This document shows positions 56,976-64,000 of a DNA stretch of 64,000 nucleotides, piece after piece (the stretch's first letter is position 1; every line of letters starts with the position of its first letter). The notes beneath the pieces were generated by a model. It was not told the origin of the DNA. It was given only the letters and a program-made list of their open reading frames with translations, and did no database searches. Location: contig NZ_VYGV01000006.1 of the NCBI RefSeq assembly GCF_013387465.1, forward strand, positions 219,638 through 283,637, given 5' to 3'. Origin of the DNA: Hydrogenophaga aromaticivorans (lineage in GTDB: Bacteria > Pseudomonadota > Gammaproteobacteria > Burkholderiales > Burkholderiaceae_C). The translations under genes and the position numbers were made by a program.

Positions 56976-57013
56976 TGCATATGCAAATTCTATGAAGTTC
57001 TACAAAACGGAAC
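56976..57013. promoter_or_regulatory. Possible IclR operator region
   Basis: In the divergent spacer TGCATATGCA (56976-56985) is a perfect palindrome, and GTTC-N9-GAAC (56997-57013) is an inverted repeat of the size bound by IclR regulators. Both lie 49-86 bases from the IclR start and about 100-137 bases from the CoA-transferase start. Confidence 0.4.
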
Positions 57014-57112
57014 ATTTGTCCCTTATTTGGGAACGACGTAAATTTTCGGCATGAACCCTCCAATCTCAATCCGGATGCGCCAACCCGATGTGGCGCGCAG
57101 GCAGGTGTCCCG

Positions 57113-58264
57113 ATGACCGGTGCACTCCCACTTCTGCAAGGTGTCCAGGTGGTCGAGTTCTGCCAAGTTGCCGCGGGGCCCTTCTGCGGCATGTTGCTGG
57201 CCGACTTCGGCGCCTCGGTCACCAAGGTCGAGCCGCCCGAGGGAGATGCCATGCGCCAGTGGCCACCGTTGACCCAGGGCTACAGCGAGAACTTCGCCTC
57301 CATCAACCGGGGCAAGAAATCGGTGGTGCTGGACCTGAAGAATCCCGTGGACCGTGACCTGGCGCGCGAGCTGGTACTGCGGTCCGACGTGCTGGTCGAG
57401 AACACGCGCCCCGGCGTGATGCGGCGCCTGGGGCTGGACTGGGACTGGTTTGCTTCACGCAAGCCGTCGCTGATCTACTGCTCGATCTCGGCCTACGGGC
57501 AGGACGGCCCGCGCGGAGCCGAAGGCGGGTTCGACCTGACCATCCAGGCCGGTGCCGGCGTCATGAGCGTCACGGGCGAGCCCGACGGCGCACCGGTCAA
57601 GGCTGGCGTGCCTATCGCCGACTTTGCTTCCGGGCTGTATGCGGCCTATGCGATCAGTGCCATGCTCAGCCGGGTGCGCGCCGGTGGCCCGGGCGGCTGG
57701 ATCGACGTGCCGATGGTCGGCGCGACCATCGCCATCTCGGCGTTGCAGACCAGCGAGTATTTCGGCACCGGCCAGAACCCCCGCAAGCTGGGGTCGGCCC
57801 ATCCTCGCAACGCGCCTTACCAGGCCTACCAGGCCAGCGACGGCTGGTTCGCGATCGCCGCGGGCAACAACAAGCTGTGGCGTTCGGTGTGCGATGTCGT
57901 CGGCACGGCCGAACTGCTCGACGACCCGCGTTTCACCACCCCCACGCTGCGCGCCGCCAACCAGGCTGCCCTGAAGGCGCTGCTCGACGGCCCCTTCGCG
58001 GCCCGGCCCGTGGCCCACTGGCTCGAACACTTCGCCGCGGCCGGCGTGCCAAGCGCGCCGATCAACGGCTATGCCGAGGCCCTGGCCGATCCGCAGACCG
58101 TGCACCTGCAGCTGGTGCGCGACATGACGCTGCCCAACGGCCGCGCCACGCGCACCGTGGGTTCGCCGATCCGCATCAACGGCGAACCCATCCCGCACGA
58201 AACCCGTCCGCCCGCCCTGGGCGAAGACACCGAGGCCCTCAAGGCCTTGCTCCGGAAAGACTGA
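57113..58264 (+). CDS. CaiB/BaiF family III CoA-transferase (first)
   Basis: This 383-residue family III CoA-transferase moves CoA between carboxylic acids through enzyme-bound intermediates. The N-terminal part has VVEFCQVAAGPFCGMLLADF and VTKVEPPEGDAMR, and the catalytic Asp141 is in GGFDLTIQAGAG. It is the first gene of a forward run with short gaps (3, -1, 11, 44 and 29 bases). Judged by the neighbouring thiol dioxygenase, it may activate a sulfinate such as 3-sulfinopropionate; the substrate is not readable from sequence. Confidence 0.92.
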   Translation: MTGALPLLQGVQVVEFCQVAAGPFCGMLLADFGASVTKVEPPEGDAMRQWPPLTQGYSENFASINRGKKSVVLDLKNPVDRDLARELVLRSDVLVENTRPGVMRRLGLDWDWFASRKPSLIYCSISAYGQDGPRGAEGGFDLTIQAGAGVMSVTGEPDGAPVKAGVPIADFASGLYAAYAISAMLSRVRAGGPGGWIDVPMVGATIAISALQTSEYFGTGQNPRKLGSAHPRNAPYQAYQASDGWFAIAAGNNKLWRSVCDVVGTAELLDDPRFTTPTLRAANQAALKALLDGPFAARPVAHWLEHFAAAGVPSAPINGYAEALADPQTVHLQLVRDMTLPNGRATRTVGSPIRINGEPIPHETRPPALGEDTEALKALLRKD

Positions 58265-58267
58265 GCC

Positions 58268-58894
58268 ATGACGAACCCGATGGACACCGAGACCGACACC
58301 ATCCGCCCGCTGCGCGAGTTCGTGACCGGCATGACCGCGATGGTCGGGCAGGACCTGCCCGAGGCCGCGCTGCTGCCCAAGGTCCGAACGCTGATGGCCC
58401 AACTGATCGCCAGTGACCGCTGGCTGCCCGAGGTCTTTGCCCAGCCCGGCCAGGGCACCTACGCCCAGCACCTGCTGCATTGCGATCCGCTGGAGCGTTT
58501 CTCCGTGGTGAGCTTTGTCTGGGGGCCGGGGCAGCGCACGCCGGTCCACAACCACACCGTCTGGGGCGTGGTCGGCGTGCTGCGCGGGCAGGAGACCTGC
58601 GACGAGTTCGAGCCCACGGTCGATGGCGTGCGCTCCAAGGGCCTGACCCACGCGCTGAAGGCCGGGGCCATCGAGGCCGTCTCGCCCACGGTGGGCGACT
58701 GGCACCGCGTGGGCAATGCGCTGGAGGACCAGTCCTCGATCAGCATCCACGTCTATGGCGGCAACATTGGAGCGATCCACCGCAGCCTGCTCGACGCCGA
58801 TGGCGTGGAACGTCCTTTCGTCTCGGGCTACTCGTCCACCGTGGTGCCCAACCTGTGGGACCGATCGACCGAAGTCCGCAAGGCGGTGTCCTGA
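58268..58894 (+). CDS. Cupin thiol dioxygenase, 3-mercaptopropionate dioxygenase-like
   Basis: This 208-residue cysteine dioxygenase-family protein uses iron and O2 to oxidise a thiol to a sulfinate. Iron ligands are His94, His96 (PVHNHTVWG) and His146 (DWHRVGN). The Ser-His-Tyr triad is Ser159, His161 and Tyr163. At the position of the carboxylate-binding Arg60 of mammalian cysteine dioxygenase it has Gln67 (TYAQHLL). Glutamine there marks the bacterial Gln-type enzymes, which prefer 3-mercaptopropionate. Its stop overlaps the next start (TGATG), and it lies 3 bases after the CoA-transferase gene. Thiol dioxygenase is confident; the substrate is inference. Confidence 0.85.
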   Translation: MTNPMDTETDTIRPLREFVTGMTAMVGQDLPEAALLPKVRTLMAQLIASDRWLPEVFAQPGQGTYAQHLLHCDPLERFSVVSFVWGPGQRTPVHNHTVWGVVGVLRGQETCDEFEPTVDGVRSKGLTHALKAGAIEAVSPTVGDWHRVGNALEDQSSISIHVYGGNIGAIHRSLLDADGVERPFVSGYSSTVVPNLWDRSTEVRKAVS

Positions 58895-59610
58895 TGCTGC
58901 GGCACGAACGGCATGACCGCACGGCGGTGCTGACGCTGGACCGTCCCGCGCGAGGCAACGCGCTGTCGGTCGAGCTGGTGGACGCGTTGCTGGAACAGGT
59001 GCTGCAACTCAGCAGCGACCCCGGCGTCGACAGCCTGGTGTTCCAGGCCAGCGGCGCGCATTTCTGCACCGGCTTCGATCTCTCCGACCTGGCCACCAGC
59101 AGCGAGGCCGACCTGCTGCAGCGCTTCGTGCGGGTGGAGCAACTGCTGCAGGCCGTCTGGCAGGCGCCCATCCGCACCATCGCGCTGGCGCAGGGTCGCA
59201 CTTGGGGTGCGGGCGCCGACCTGTTTGCCGCCTGCGAGCTGCGCCTGGCCACGCCAGGAGCCAGCTTCCGTTTTCCCGGCGCGCGCTTCGGCATCGTGCT
59301 GGGCACGCGGCGGCTGGCCGAGCGAGTCGGTGGCGACGCCGCGCGCCGCTGGGTGCTCGACAGCGCCCACGTCGATGCCGGGGCCGCCTGCGCGGCGGGG
59401 CTGGCCACGGACCTCGTGGAGGCGGAGCACCTCGCCGAGGCATGGCGCGAGCACCTGCCCGGACCCATCGACCGCACCACCGCCGGCGCCATCCGGCGAC
59501 TCACCCGGGCCGATGCCGCCGGGCGTGACATGGACGAACTGGTGGCCTCCGCTGCGCGGCCCGGACTGAAACAACGCATGACCGATTACCTGGCCGCACT
59601 GCGCGCCTGA
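58894..59610 (+). CDS. Crotonase-fold protein with altered active site (first)
   Basis: This 238-residue enoyl-CoA hydratase/isomerase superfamily protein starts at ATG 58894, overlapping the dioxygenase stop by one base. The oxyanion-hole segments are FCTGFDL and TWGAGADLF. The two catalytic Glu of classical hydratases (144 and 164 in rat crotonase) align with Asp109 and Gly129, so plain hydration is unlikely. It could be an isomerase, a hydrolase, or catalyse C-S bond cleavage of a CoA thioester. Length and fold are otherwise normal. Confidence 0.85.
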   Translation: MLRHERHDRTAVLTLDRPARGNALSVELVDALLEQVLQLSSDPGVDSLVFQASGAHFCTGFDLSDLATSSEADLLQRFVRVEQLLQAVWQAPIRTIALAQGRTWGAGADLFAACELRLATPGASFRFPGARFGIVLGTRRLAERVGGDAARRWVLDSAHVDAGAACAAGLATDLVEAEHLAEAWREHLPGPIDRTTAGAIRRLTRADAAGRDMDELVASAARPGLKQRMTDYLAALRA

Positions 59611-59621
59611 AAGCCCGACCC

Positions 59622-60821
59622 ATGAACAACGCCAAAGCCTTCTCCAACGTCCGCATCCTGGACTTCACCCACTACCTGGCCGGCCCCTTTGGCACGTTCC
59701 AGCTCGCGCTGCAGGGCGCCGATGTGATCAAGATCGAGCCGCAGGGCGGGGACGGCATGCGCCTGTCACCGGTGTCCAAGACCTGGTCGGATCGCGGTCT
59801 GTCACCCGGCTGGATGGCCGTCAATGCCAACAAGCGCAGCATGGTGCTGGACCTGTCCAAGCCCGAGGCCGTGGAGATCATCCACAAACTGGCGGCCGAG
59901 GCCGACGTGGTCTGCGAGAACTTCCGCCCCGGCGTGCTGGAGCGCCTGGGCATGGGCTACCAGCAGCTCAGCGCACTCAACCCGCGCCTGATCTACTGCG
60001 CCATCTCCGGCTTCGGCAGCACCGGGCCCGAGCGGGGCACGGCCAGCTTCGACGGCAAGATCCAGGCCATGTCCGGGCTGATGTCGCTCACGGGAGACCC
60101 CGAGGGCGGTCCCATGCGCGCTGGCTTTGCCGCCGCCGACGTGACGGCCGGCATGATGGCCGCGTTCGCCGTGGCCACGGCGCTCTACCAGCGCACCCAC
60201 ACCGGCGAAGGGCAGTTTGTGGACGTGTCCATGCTGGACTCGATGCTGAACTTCCTCAGCCTGCCTGTGGCCGAGTACACGGTGGATGGTTTCCGGCACA
60301 CCCAGTTCGGCAACCGCTCGGTAAGCCGCAAGCCTACCGCGGACCGCTTCCGCTGCGGCGATGGCTTCATCGTGCTGGCGGTGCTGACCGACAAGCAGTT
60401 CAACAAGATGCTGGAAGCTCTGGGGCGTGCCGACCTGCTGGACGACGCGCGCTTTGCCGACTGGTTCACCCGTACCGAGAACGCCCAGGTGTTGCGCGAG
60501 ATCATCGAAAGCGCGATGGATGGCGGCGACCCCAAGGTCTGGGAACAACGCCTGACCGCCGCCGACGTGCCCTGCGCCACCGTGTACACCCTGCCGGAGA
60601 TCCTGGCGCATCCGCAGGTGGTGCATCGCGGCCTGCTGCGCGAGACCGCAACCCCCCACGGCCCGGTGCAACTGGTCGGGCCCGCCTTCACTCTGGCGCA
60701 TGGCAGCGGCGGCATCGACCGGCCGGCCGTGCTGCCGGGCGCCAACACCGACGAGATCCTGTCCGAACTCGGTTACCCCGAGGCCGAGGTGACCCGCCTG
60801 CACCAGGTCGGCGTCGTCTGA
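59622..60821 (+). CDS. CaiB/BaiF family III CoA-transferase (second)
   Basis: This 399-residue family III CoA-transferase is different in sequence from the first. It has ILDFTHYLAGPFGTFQLAL, VIKIEPQGGDGMR and the catalytic Asp144 in SFDGKIQAMSG. Two such genes in one cluster suggest two CoA activation steps, or one transferase for the substrate and one for its product. It lies 11 bases after the first crotonase gene. Confidence 0.92.
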   Translation: MNNAKAFSNVRILDFTHYLAGPFGTFQLALQGADVIKIEPQGGDGMRLSPVSKTWSDRGLSPGWMAVNANKRSMVLDLSKPEAVEIIHKLAAEADVVCENFRPGVLERLGMGYQQLSALNPRLIYCAISGFGSTGPERGTASFDGKIQAMSGLMSLTGDPEGGPMRAGFAAADVTAGMMAAFAVATALYQRTHTGEGQFVDVSMLDSMLNFLSLPVAEYTVDGFRHTQFGNRSVSRKPTADRFRCGDGFIVLAVLTDKQFNKMLEALGRADLLDDARFADWFTRTENAQVLREIIESAMDGGDPKVWEQRLTAADVPCATVYTLPEILAHPQVVHRGLLRETATPHGPVQLVGPAFTLAHGSGGIDRPAVLPGANTDEILSELGYPEAEVTRLHQVGVV

Positions 60822-60865
60822 ACCTTCACCCTTCCACTGCCCATTCACGACGCAAGGAGTCCTTC

Positions 60866-61609
60866 ATGGAAAAAGTCTCCATCACCGATTTCCCCGACGG
60901 CACCACGCTGATCGCCATCAACCGCCCGGAAAAGCGCAACGCCATCTGCGCCACCACGGCCATCAAACTGCAACAGGCCTTCGCCGCCTTTGACGCCACC
61001 GACAGCCAGCGTGTGGCCGTCGTCACGGGCACCGGTGACGCTGCTTTTTCCGGTGGCGCTGACCTCACCAACATTCCCGAGCTCTGGCGCTGCATTCCCA
61101 CGGTGGGTATCACCACTGAAAAGCCCGTGATTGCCGCCGTGGGCGGGCACTGCGTCGGCGGGGCCCTGGTGCTGGTGATGATGTGCGACCTGCTGGTCGC
61201 CGCCGACAACGCGAAGTTCTCCTACCCCGAGGCGGCCGTGGGGTTCACCGGCGGGATGATCGCCGGTCTGGCCGCGCGCATCCCGCACAAGGTGGCTATG
61301 GAGATGATCCTGCTGTGCAAGACGCTGGACGCACAGCGCGCCTACCACGTGGGCCTGGCCAACGAAATCGTTCCCACCGGGCAGCAGGTGGAGCGTGCGC
61401 TGGCCATGGCGCGCGAGATCGCCACCTTCTCGCCCCTGGTGCTCAGGACGCTCAAGCGTTTTGTGAACGAGGGCGTGTTGCCGCAGGGCCCGTCCGAGCG
61501 CATGGCCCGGGCCAACCGCGACCTCGCCATCGTGCGCGACAGCGCCGACGCCGAGGAATCGCTGCGGGCCTTCAAGGAAAAGCGCCGCCCCAGTTTCCAG
61601 GGCCGATGA
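60866..61609 (+). CDS. Crotonase-fold protein, enoyl-CoA hydratase/isomerase-like (second)
   Basis: This 247-residue crotonase-superfamily protein starts at ATG 60866 after AAGGAG. The oxyanion segment is FSGGADLTN and the second is VGGALVLVMMCDLL. Relative to rat crotonase, Glu144 aligns with Val102 while Glu164 is kept as Glu122 (SYPEAAVG). One catalytic Glu is enough for isomerases and some hydrolases. The stop overlaps a possible upstream start of the Bug gene. Its job in the cluster is probably on the CoA thioester formed by the transferases. Confidence 0.88.
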   Translation: MEKVSITDFPDGTTLIAINRPEKRNAICATTAIKLQQAFAAFDATDSQRVAVVTGTGDAAFSGGADLTNIPELWRCIPTVGITTEKPVIAAVGGHCVGGALVLVMMCDLLVAADNAKFSYPEAAVGFTGGMIAGLAARIPHKVAMEMILLCKTLDAQRAYHVGLANEIVPTGQQVERALAMAREIATFSPLVLRTLKRFVNEGVLPQGPSERMARANRDLAIVRDSADAEESLRAFKEKRRPSFQGR

Positions 61610-61638
61610 ACCTCCAACTGAAAGAAAGAACCCGCACC

Positions 61639-62619
61639 ATGACCCTTTCCATTTCACGCCGCCACGCCACCGCCCTGCTGCTGGCCCTGCCCGCAACACG
61701 CCTGACCTTCGCGCAGGAAAACTGGCCCAGCCGGCCGATCAAACTGGTGGTGCCTTACCCACCGGGCGGTAACAGCGACAACCTGGGCCGCATCGTGGCC
61801 GAGCGGGTCGCTGCCCAGCTTAACGCTACCATCATCGTGGACAACAAACCCGGCGGCACGACCCAGATCGGTACCGAATTGGTGGCACGTGCCGCTCCGG
61901 ATGGCTACACGTTGCTGCTCGGCGCGATCACCGCCTTCACCGTGCTGCCGCACCTGCGCAAGAAATTGCCTTTTGATCCCAAGCGCAGCTTCGAACCGCT
62001 GGGCGCGATTGCCGACTACGTGGCGGTGGCTGCTGCGCGAAAGGACCTAGGCGTGGCCACGCTTACGGATCTGGTCCGCGTCGCCAAGGCCAACCCGGGC
62101 AAGCTGACGTATGGCTCGGCCGGCCTGTCGTCCTTCGGGCATATCGCTGGTGAAATCATTAAGCGCGACGCCGGCATCGATATGCTGCACGTTCCCTTCA
62201 AGGGCTCGGCCGACGCGGCGGCAGCGCTGACGGGCGGGCAGATCGACTTCCTGATCGACGGCACCACCGTGCAACTGGCCAAGGGTGCGCGGGCAGTGGC
62301 GCTGTTTGCTTTCTCCGACAAGCGCCATCCCGAGCTACCCAACGTGCCCAGCCTGCCCGAGACCGGGCTGCAGGTGAAGCGCCCCACCGGCGCGTCGTGG
62401 GGGCTGTTTGCACCCGCCGGCACACCCAAGGCCATTGCCGACAAGCTGGCCAAGGCGCTGGAGCGCGCTCTGGCCGAGCCGGACACACAGGCACGCATGC
62501 AGCGCATCAGCGCCTTGCCCGCCTGGGGCTCGCCGGCCGAACTGATGCGCGGGGTGGACAACGACTTCCGCTTCTACGGCGAACTGCTGCCCGCCATCGG
62601 CCTGAACGCCGAGGACTGA
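61639..62619 (+). CDS. Bug-family tripartite transporter substrate-binding protein (first)
   Basis: This 326-residue periplasmic receptor of the TctC/Bug family has an N-terminal signal (RRHATALLLALPATRLTFAQ). ATG 61639 was preferred; ATG 61606, overlapping the previous stop, would lengthen the signal by 11 residues. The mature start WPSRPIKLVVPYPPGGNSD is the family hallmark, followed by VDNKPGG and YTLLLG. No tctA or tctB is next to it; the tctA at the left edge of the window is over 60 kb away, so any link is only possible. Confidence 0.92.
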   Translation: MTLSISRRHATALLLALPATRLTFAQENWPSRPIKLVVPYPPGGNSDNLGRIVAERVAAQLNATIIVDNKPGGTTQIGTELVARAAPDGYTLLLGAITAFTVLPHLRKKLPFDPKRSFEPLGAIADYVAVAAARKDLGVATLTDLVRVAKANPGKLTYGSAGLSSFGHIAGEIIKRDAGIDMLHVPFKGSADAAAALTGGQIDFLIDGTTVQLAKGARAVALFAFSDKRHPELPNVPSLPETGLQVKRPTGASWGLFAPAGTPKAIADKLAKALERALAEPDTQARMQRISALPAWGSPAELMRGVDNDFRFYGELLPAIGLNAED

Positions 62620-62671
62620 GAGGCCGAAAGCCTGGCACCGACGTTATCGAACCAAAGAAAGATCCCGAACC

Positions 62672-63661
62672 ATGAAACTGCTGCAAGTCACTTCCCGCTT
62701 CACCCGTCTGGGCATGCTTACGGCCGTGGGCCTGACGGCCGCGCTGGCCGCCGCCGGAGCCCAGGCGCAGGCCGCCTGGCCAGCCCAGCCCATCAAGGTC
62801 ATCGTGCCGTACCCGGCCGGTGGCAACGCCGATGCCATCGCCCGGCTCATCAGCAGCAAGGTCGCGGCCGGCCTAGGCCAGAGCCTGGTGATCGAGAACA
62901 AGGCCGGCGCCGGTGGCACCATCGGCGCCCAGCAGGCCGCACGAAGTCCCAGCGATGGCTATACCTTCCTGATGACGCCCAATGCCGTGGTCAACCTGAC
63001 CCCCCTGTTGCGCAAGGTGCCCTATGACCCCCTGGAGGACCTGCTGCCGGTCGCCATGATGTCCAGCAGCTACGGTCTGGTAGCCGCACGCAAGGATCTA
63101 CCGGCCAACACCATGGCCGAATTCATTGCGTTGGCGAAGAAGGATCCCGGCAAGCTGAACTTCGGCTCGGTCGGGGCGGGCACGGCCACGCACATCAACG
63201 GCGAGATCGTGCACCTCAAGACCGGCATCCAGCTCACCCATGTGCCGTACAAAGGATCTGCCGAGTCGCTGGCCGACCTGCTGGGCGGGCGCATCGACGT
63301 GATCTACGACCCGGTGGCGCTTGCCCAGATCAAGTCGGGCAACCTCAAGGCGCTGGCCGTGACCAGCCCCGAGCGCCACCCCGAGCTGCCGGCCGTGCCT
63401 ACGCTGCGCGAGCAGAAACTGGACATACCCGGAGGCACCTGGTTCGGCGTTTTTGCGCCGCGTGGCACGCCGCCGGCGATTATTGCCCGCATGGACGCCG
63501 AAGTCGGCAAGGCGGTCAATGCACCGGACGCCCGTGCCCTGATGGCCAAGTTCAGCCAGTACCCGGATTACAAGGGTGCTGAAGCCTTTGGGCGCGGTAT
63601 CCGTGAGGAAACGGCATTCTTCAAGAACCTGATCGCACAGACCGGGCTCAAGATTGACTGA
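62672..63661 (+). CDS. Bug-family tripartite transporter substrate-binding protein (second)
   Basis: This 329-residue TctC/Bug receptor has a Sec signal ending in AAAGAQAQA and the mature motifs WPAQPIKVIVPYPAGGNAD, ENKAGAGGTIGAQ and LTHVPYKGSAE. It is similar to but distinct from the first Bug protein, so the pair may bind two ligands, or one ligand and its analogue. It is the last gene of the forward run and is followed by a UUCG-loop terminator. Confidence 0.93.
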   Translation: MKLLQVTSRFTRLGMLTAVGLTAALAAAGAQAQAAWPAQPIKVIVPYPAGGNADAIARLISSKVAAGLGQSLVIENKAGAGGTIGAQQAARSPSDGYTFLMTPNAVVNLTPLLRKVPYDPLEDLLPVAMMSSSYGLVAARKDLPANTMAEFIALAKKDPGKLNFGSVGAGTATHINGEIVHLKTGIQLTHVPYKGSAESLADLLGGRIDVIYDPVALAQIKSGNLKALAVTSPERHPELPAVPTLREQKLDIPGGTWFGVFAPRGTPPAIIARMDAEVGKAVNAPDARALMAKFSQYPDYKGAEAFGRGIREETAFFKNLIAQTGLKID

Positions 63662-63686
63662 GTCGCTGTCGATGTCAGCGAAGCCG

Positions 63687-63708
63687 CGGCGCCTTCGGGC
63701 GCCGTTTT
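63687..63708 (+). terminator. Terminator after the catabolic operon
   Basis: CGGCGCC (63687-63693) pairs with GGCGCCG (63698-63704) around a TTCG tetraloop and is followed by TTTT. It lies 26 bases after the second Bug gene and closes the operon. Confidence 0.75.
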
Positions 63709-63717
63709 GCATGGTGC

Positions 63718-63817
63718 GCCAGCCTCAGCGCTTTGGCTGGAGTGGCGCAGCCTTCGCCGGGGCGAAACCCAGAAGGTGCTGACGCATTCCACGATTCCGG
63801 TGCTGGTCTATCGGTGA
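63718..63817 (+). pseudogene. Frameshifted C-terminal remnant of a universal stress protein
   Basis: The sequence encodes ALAGVAQPSPG in one frame and then, after a one-base shift near 63762, ETQKVLTHSTIPVLVYR and a stop at 63815-63817. The second part is the usual C-terminus of UspA-family proteins. No upstream part is left, since the terminator of the operon lies 10 bases before it. It is a degraded gene end. The bases from 63818 to 63902 show nothing else. Confidence 0.6.
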
Positions 63818-63902
63818 CCGGCGGCCCGCCGCTGCCGCGTCTTGCAGACAGGCCAGCCTCGGTTTACTGCAGGCCCCAACCTCAACTTCCCGGGAGCATC
63901 CC

Positions 63903-64000
63903 ATGGCCACATACAAGGTCGGATATTTCGTTGGCAGCCTCGCTTCGACGTCGCTCAACCGCCAGCTCGCCAAGGCGCTGGTGAAGCTCGCTCCGTCCGA
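63903..64000 (+). CDS. NAD(P)H-dependent FMN reductase-like protein (5' part)
   Basis: Only the first 32 complete codons are in the window. The N-terminus YKVGYFVGSLASTSLNRQLA matches the phosphate-binding loop at the start of NADPH-dependent FMN reductases (flavodoxin-like fold, ChrR/YieF group). The start ATG 63903 follows GGGAGC. It lies 85 bases after the stress-protein remnant. Length, activity and relation to the catabolic cluster cannot be judged. Confidence 0.75.
   Translation, partial: MATYKVGYFVGSLASTSLNRQLAKALVKLAPS

Overview
The window is a 64 kb piece of a high-GC betaproteobacterial chromosome. It is most likely from the Burkholderiales, family Comamonadaceae, and Hydrogenophaga-like genera would fit. 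The evidence is a TctA transporter plus two Bug-type receptors, the gene sets guaB-guaA, rnfH-ratA/smpB, rimP-nusA-infB-rbfA-truB-typA, yejABEF/fabI and nfeD-stomatin, and a GC-rich intergenic repeat that I associate from memory with this family. The genus is an inference. Most of the sequence is ordinary core genome; about 49.6-63.9 kb is accessory.

Layout. 1-1.1 kb: 3' part of tctA. 1.3-4.7 kb: a 1132-residue RTX protein with a dockerin-like motif and no type I exporter nearby. 5.1-9.4 kb: a polar amino acid ABC importer with an M14 deacylase gene inside the operon, behind a clear promoter and a structured leader of about 200 nt. 9.5-19.4 kb: an EF-hand protein, a penicillin-acylase-family hydrolase, a cyclase-FHA protein with a CRP-like site upstream, an unknown small protein, an LD-carboxypeptidase, a TadA-haloalkane-dehalogenase-like fusion, an OpgC-like acyltransferase, an SGNH hydrolase and a LigT-like protein. 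19.5-24.9 kb: guaA, guaB, a DUF4124 protein, rnfH, ratA and smpB. 24.9-28.3 kb: a glycosyltransferase, a 3-hydroxyisobutyryl-CoA hydrolase-like protein and an EamA transporter. 28.4-37.9 kb: the translation operon from rimP to typA, with a promoter-terminator leader before rimP, plus DUF2788 and DUF2189 membrane proteins. 37.9-45.6 kb: yejFEB and yejA, fabI, an exported ATP-dependent DNA ligase and a YdcH-like protein. 45.7-49.6 kb: an arginine/lysine/ornithine decarboxylase, NfeD and a stomatin-like protein.

The accessory part starts at tRNA-Ser(GGA). A P4-type integrase reads away from the tRNA. It is followed by an IS91-family element carrying its own tyrosine recombinase, and then by about 1.6 kb of wreckage: an inverted repeat, an IS1182 transposase end fused in frame to an amidohydrolase fragment, and a promoterless gene tail.

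Next to this lies the most interesting locus, 55.1-63.7 kb: a YeiH-type exporter, an IclR regulator, two family III CoA-transferases, a cupin thiol dioxygenase of the glutamine type, two crotonase-fold proteins with non-canonical active sites, and two Bug receptors. I read it as a candidate route for a thiol-carboxylic acid such as 3-mercaptopropionate. The steps would be uptake, oxidation to a sulfinate, CoA activation, desulfination, and export of sulfite or sulfate. This is inference from gene content and a few residues. The window ends in a frameshifted universal stress protein remnant and the start of an NAD(P)H-dependent FMN reductase-like gene.
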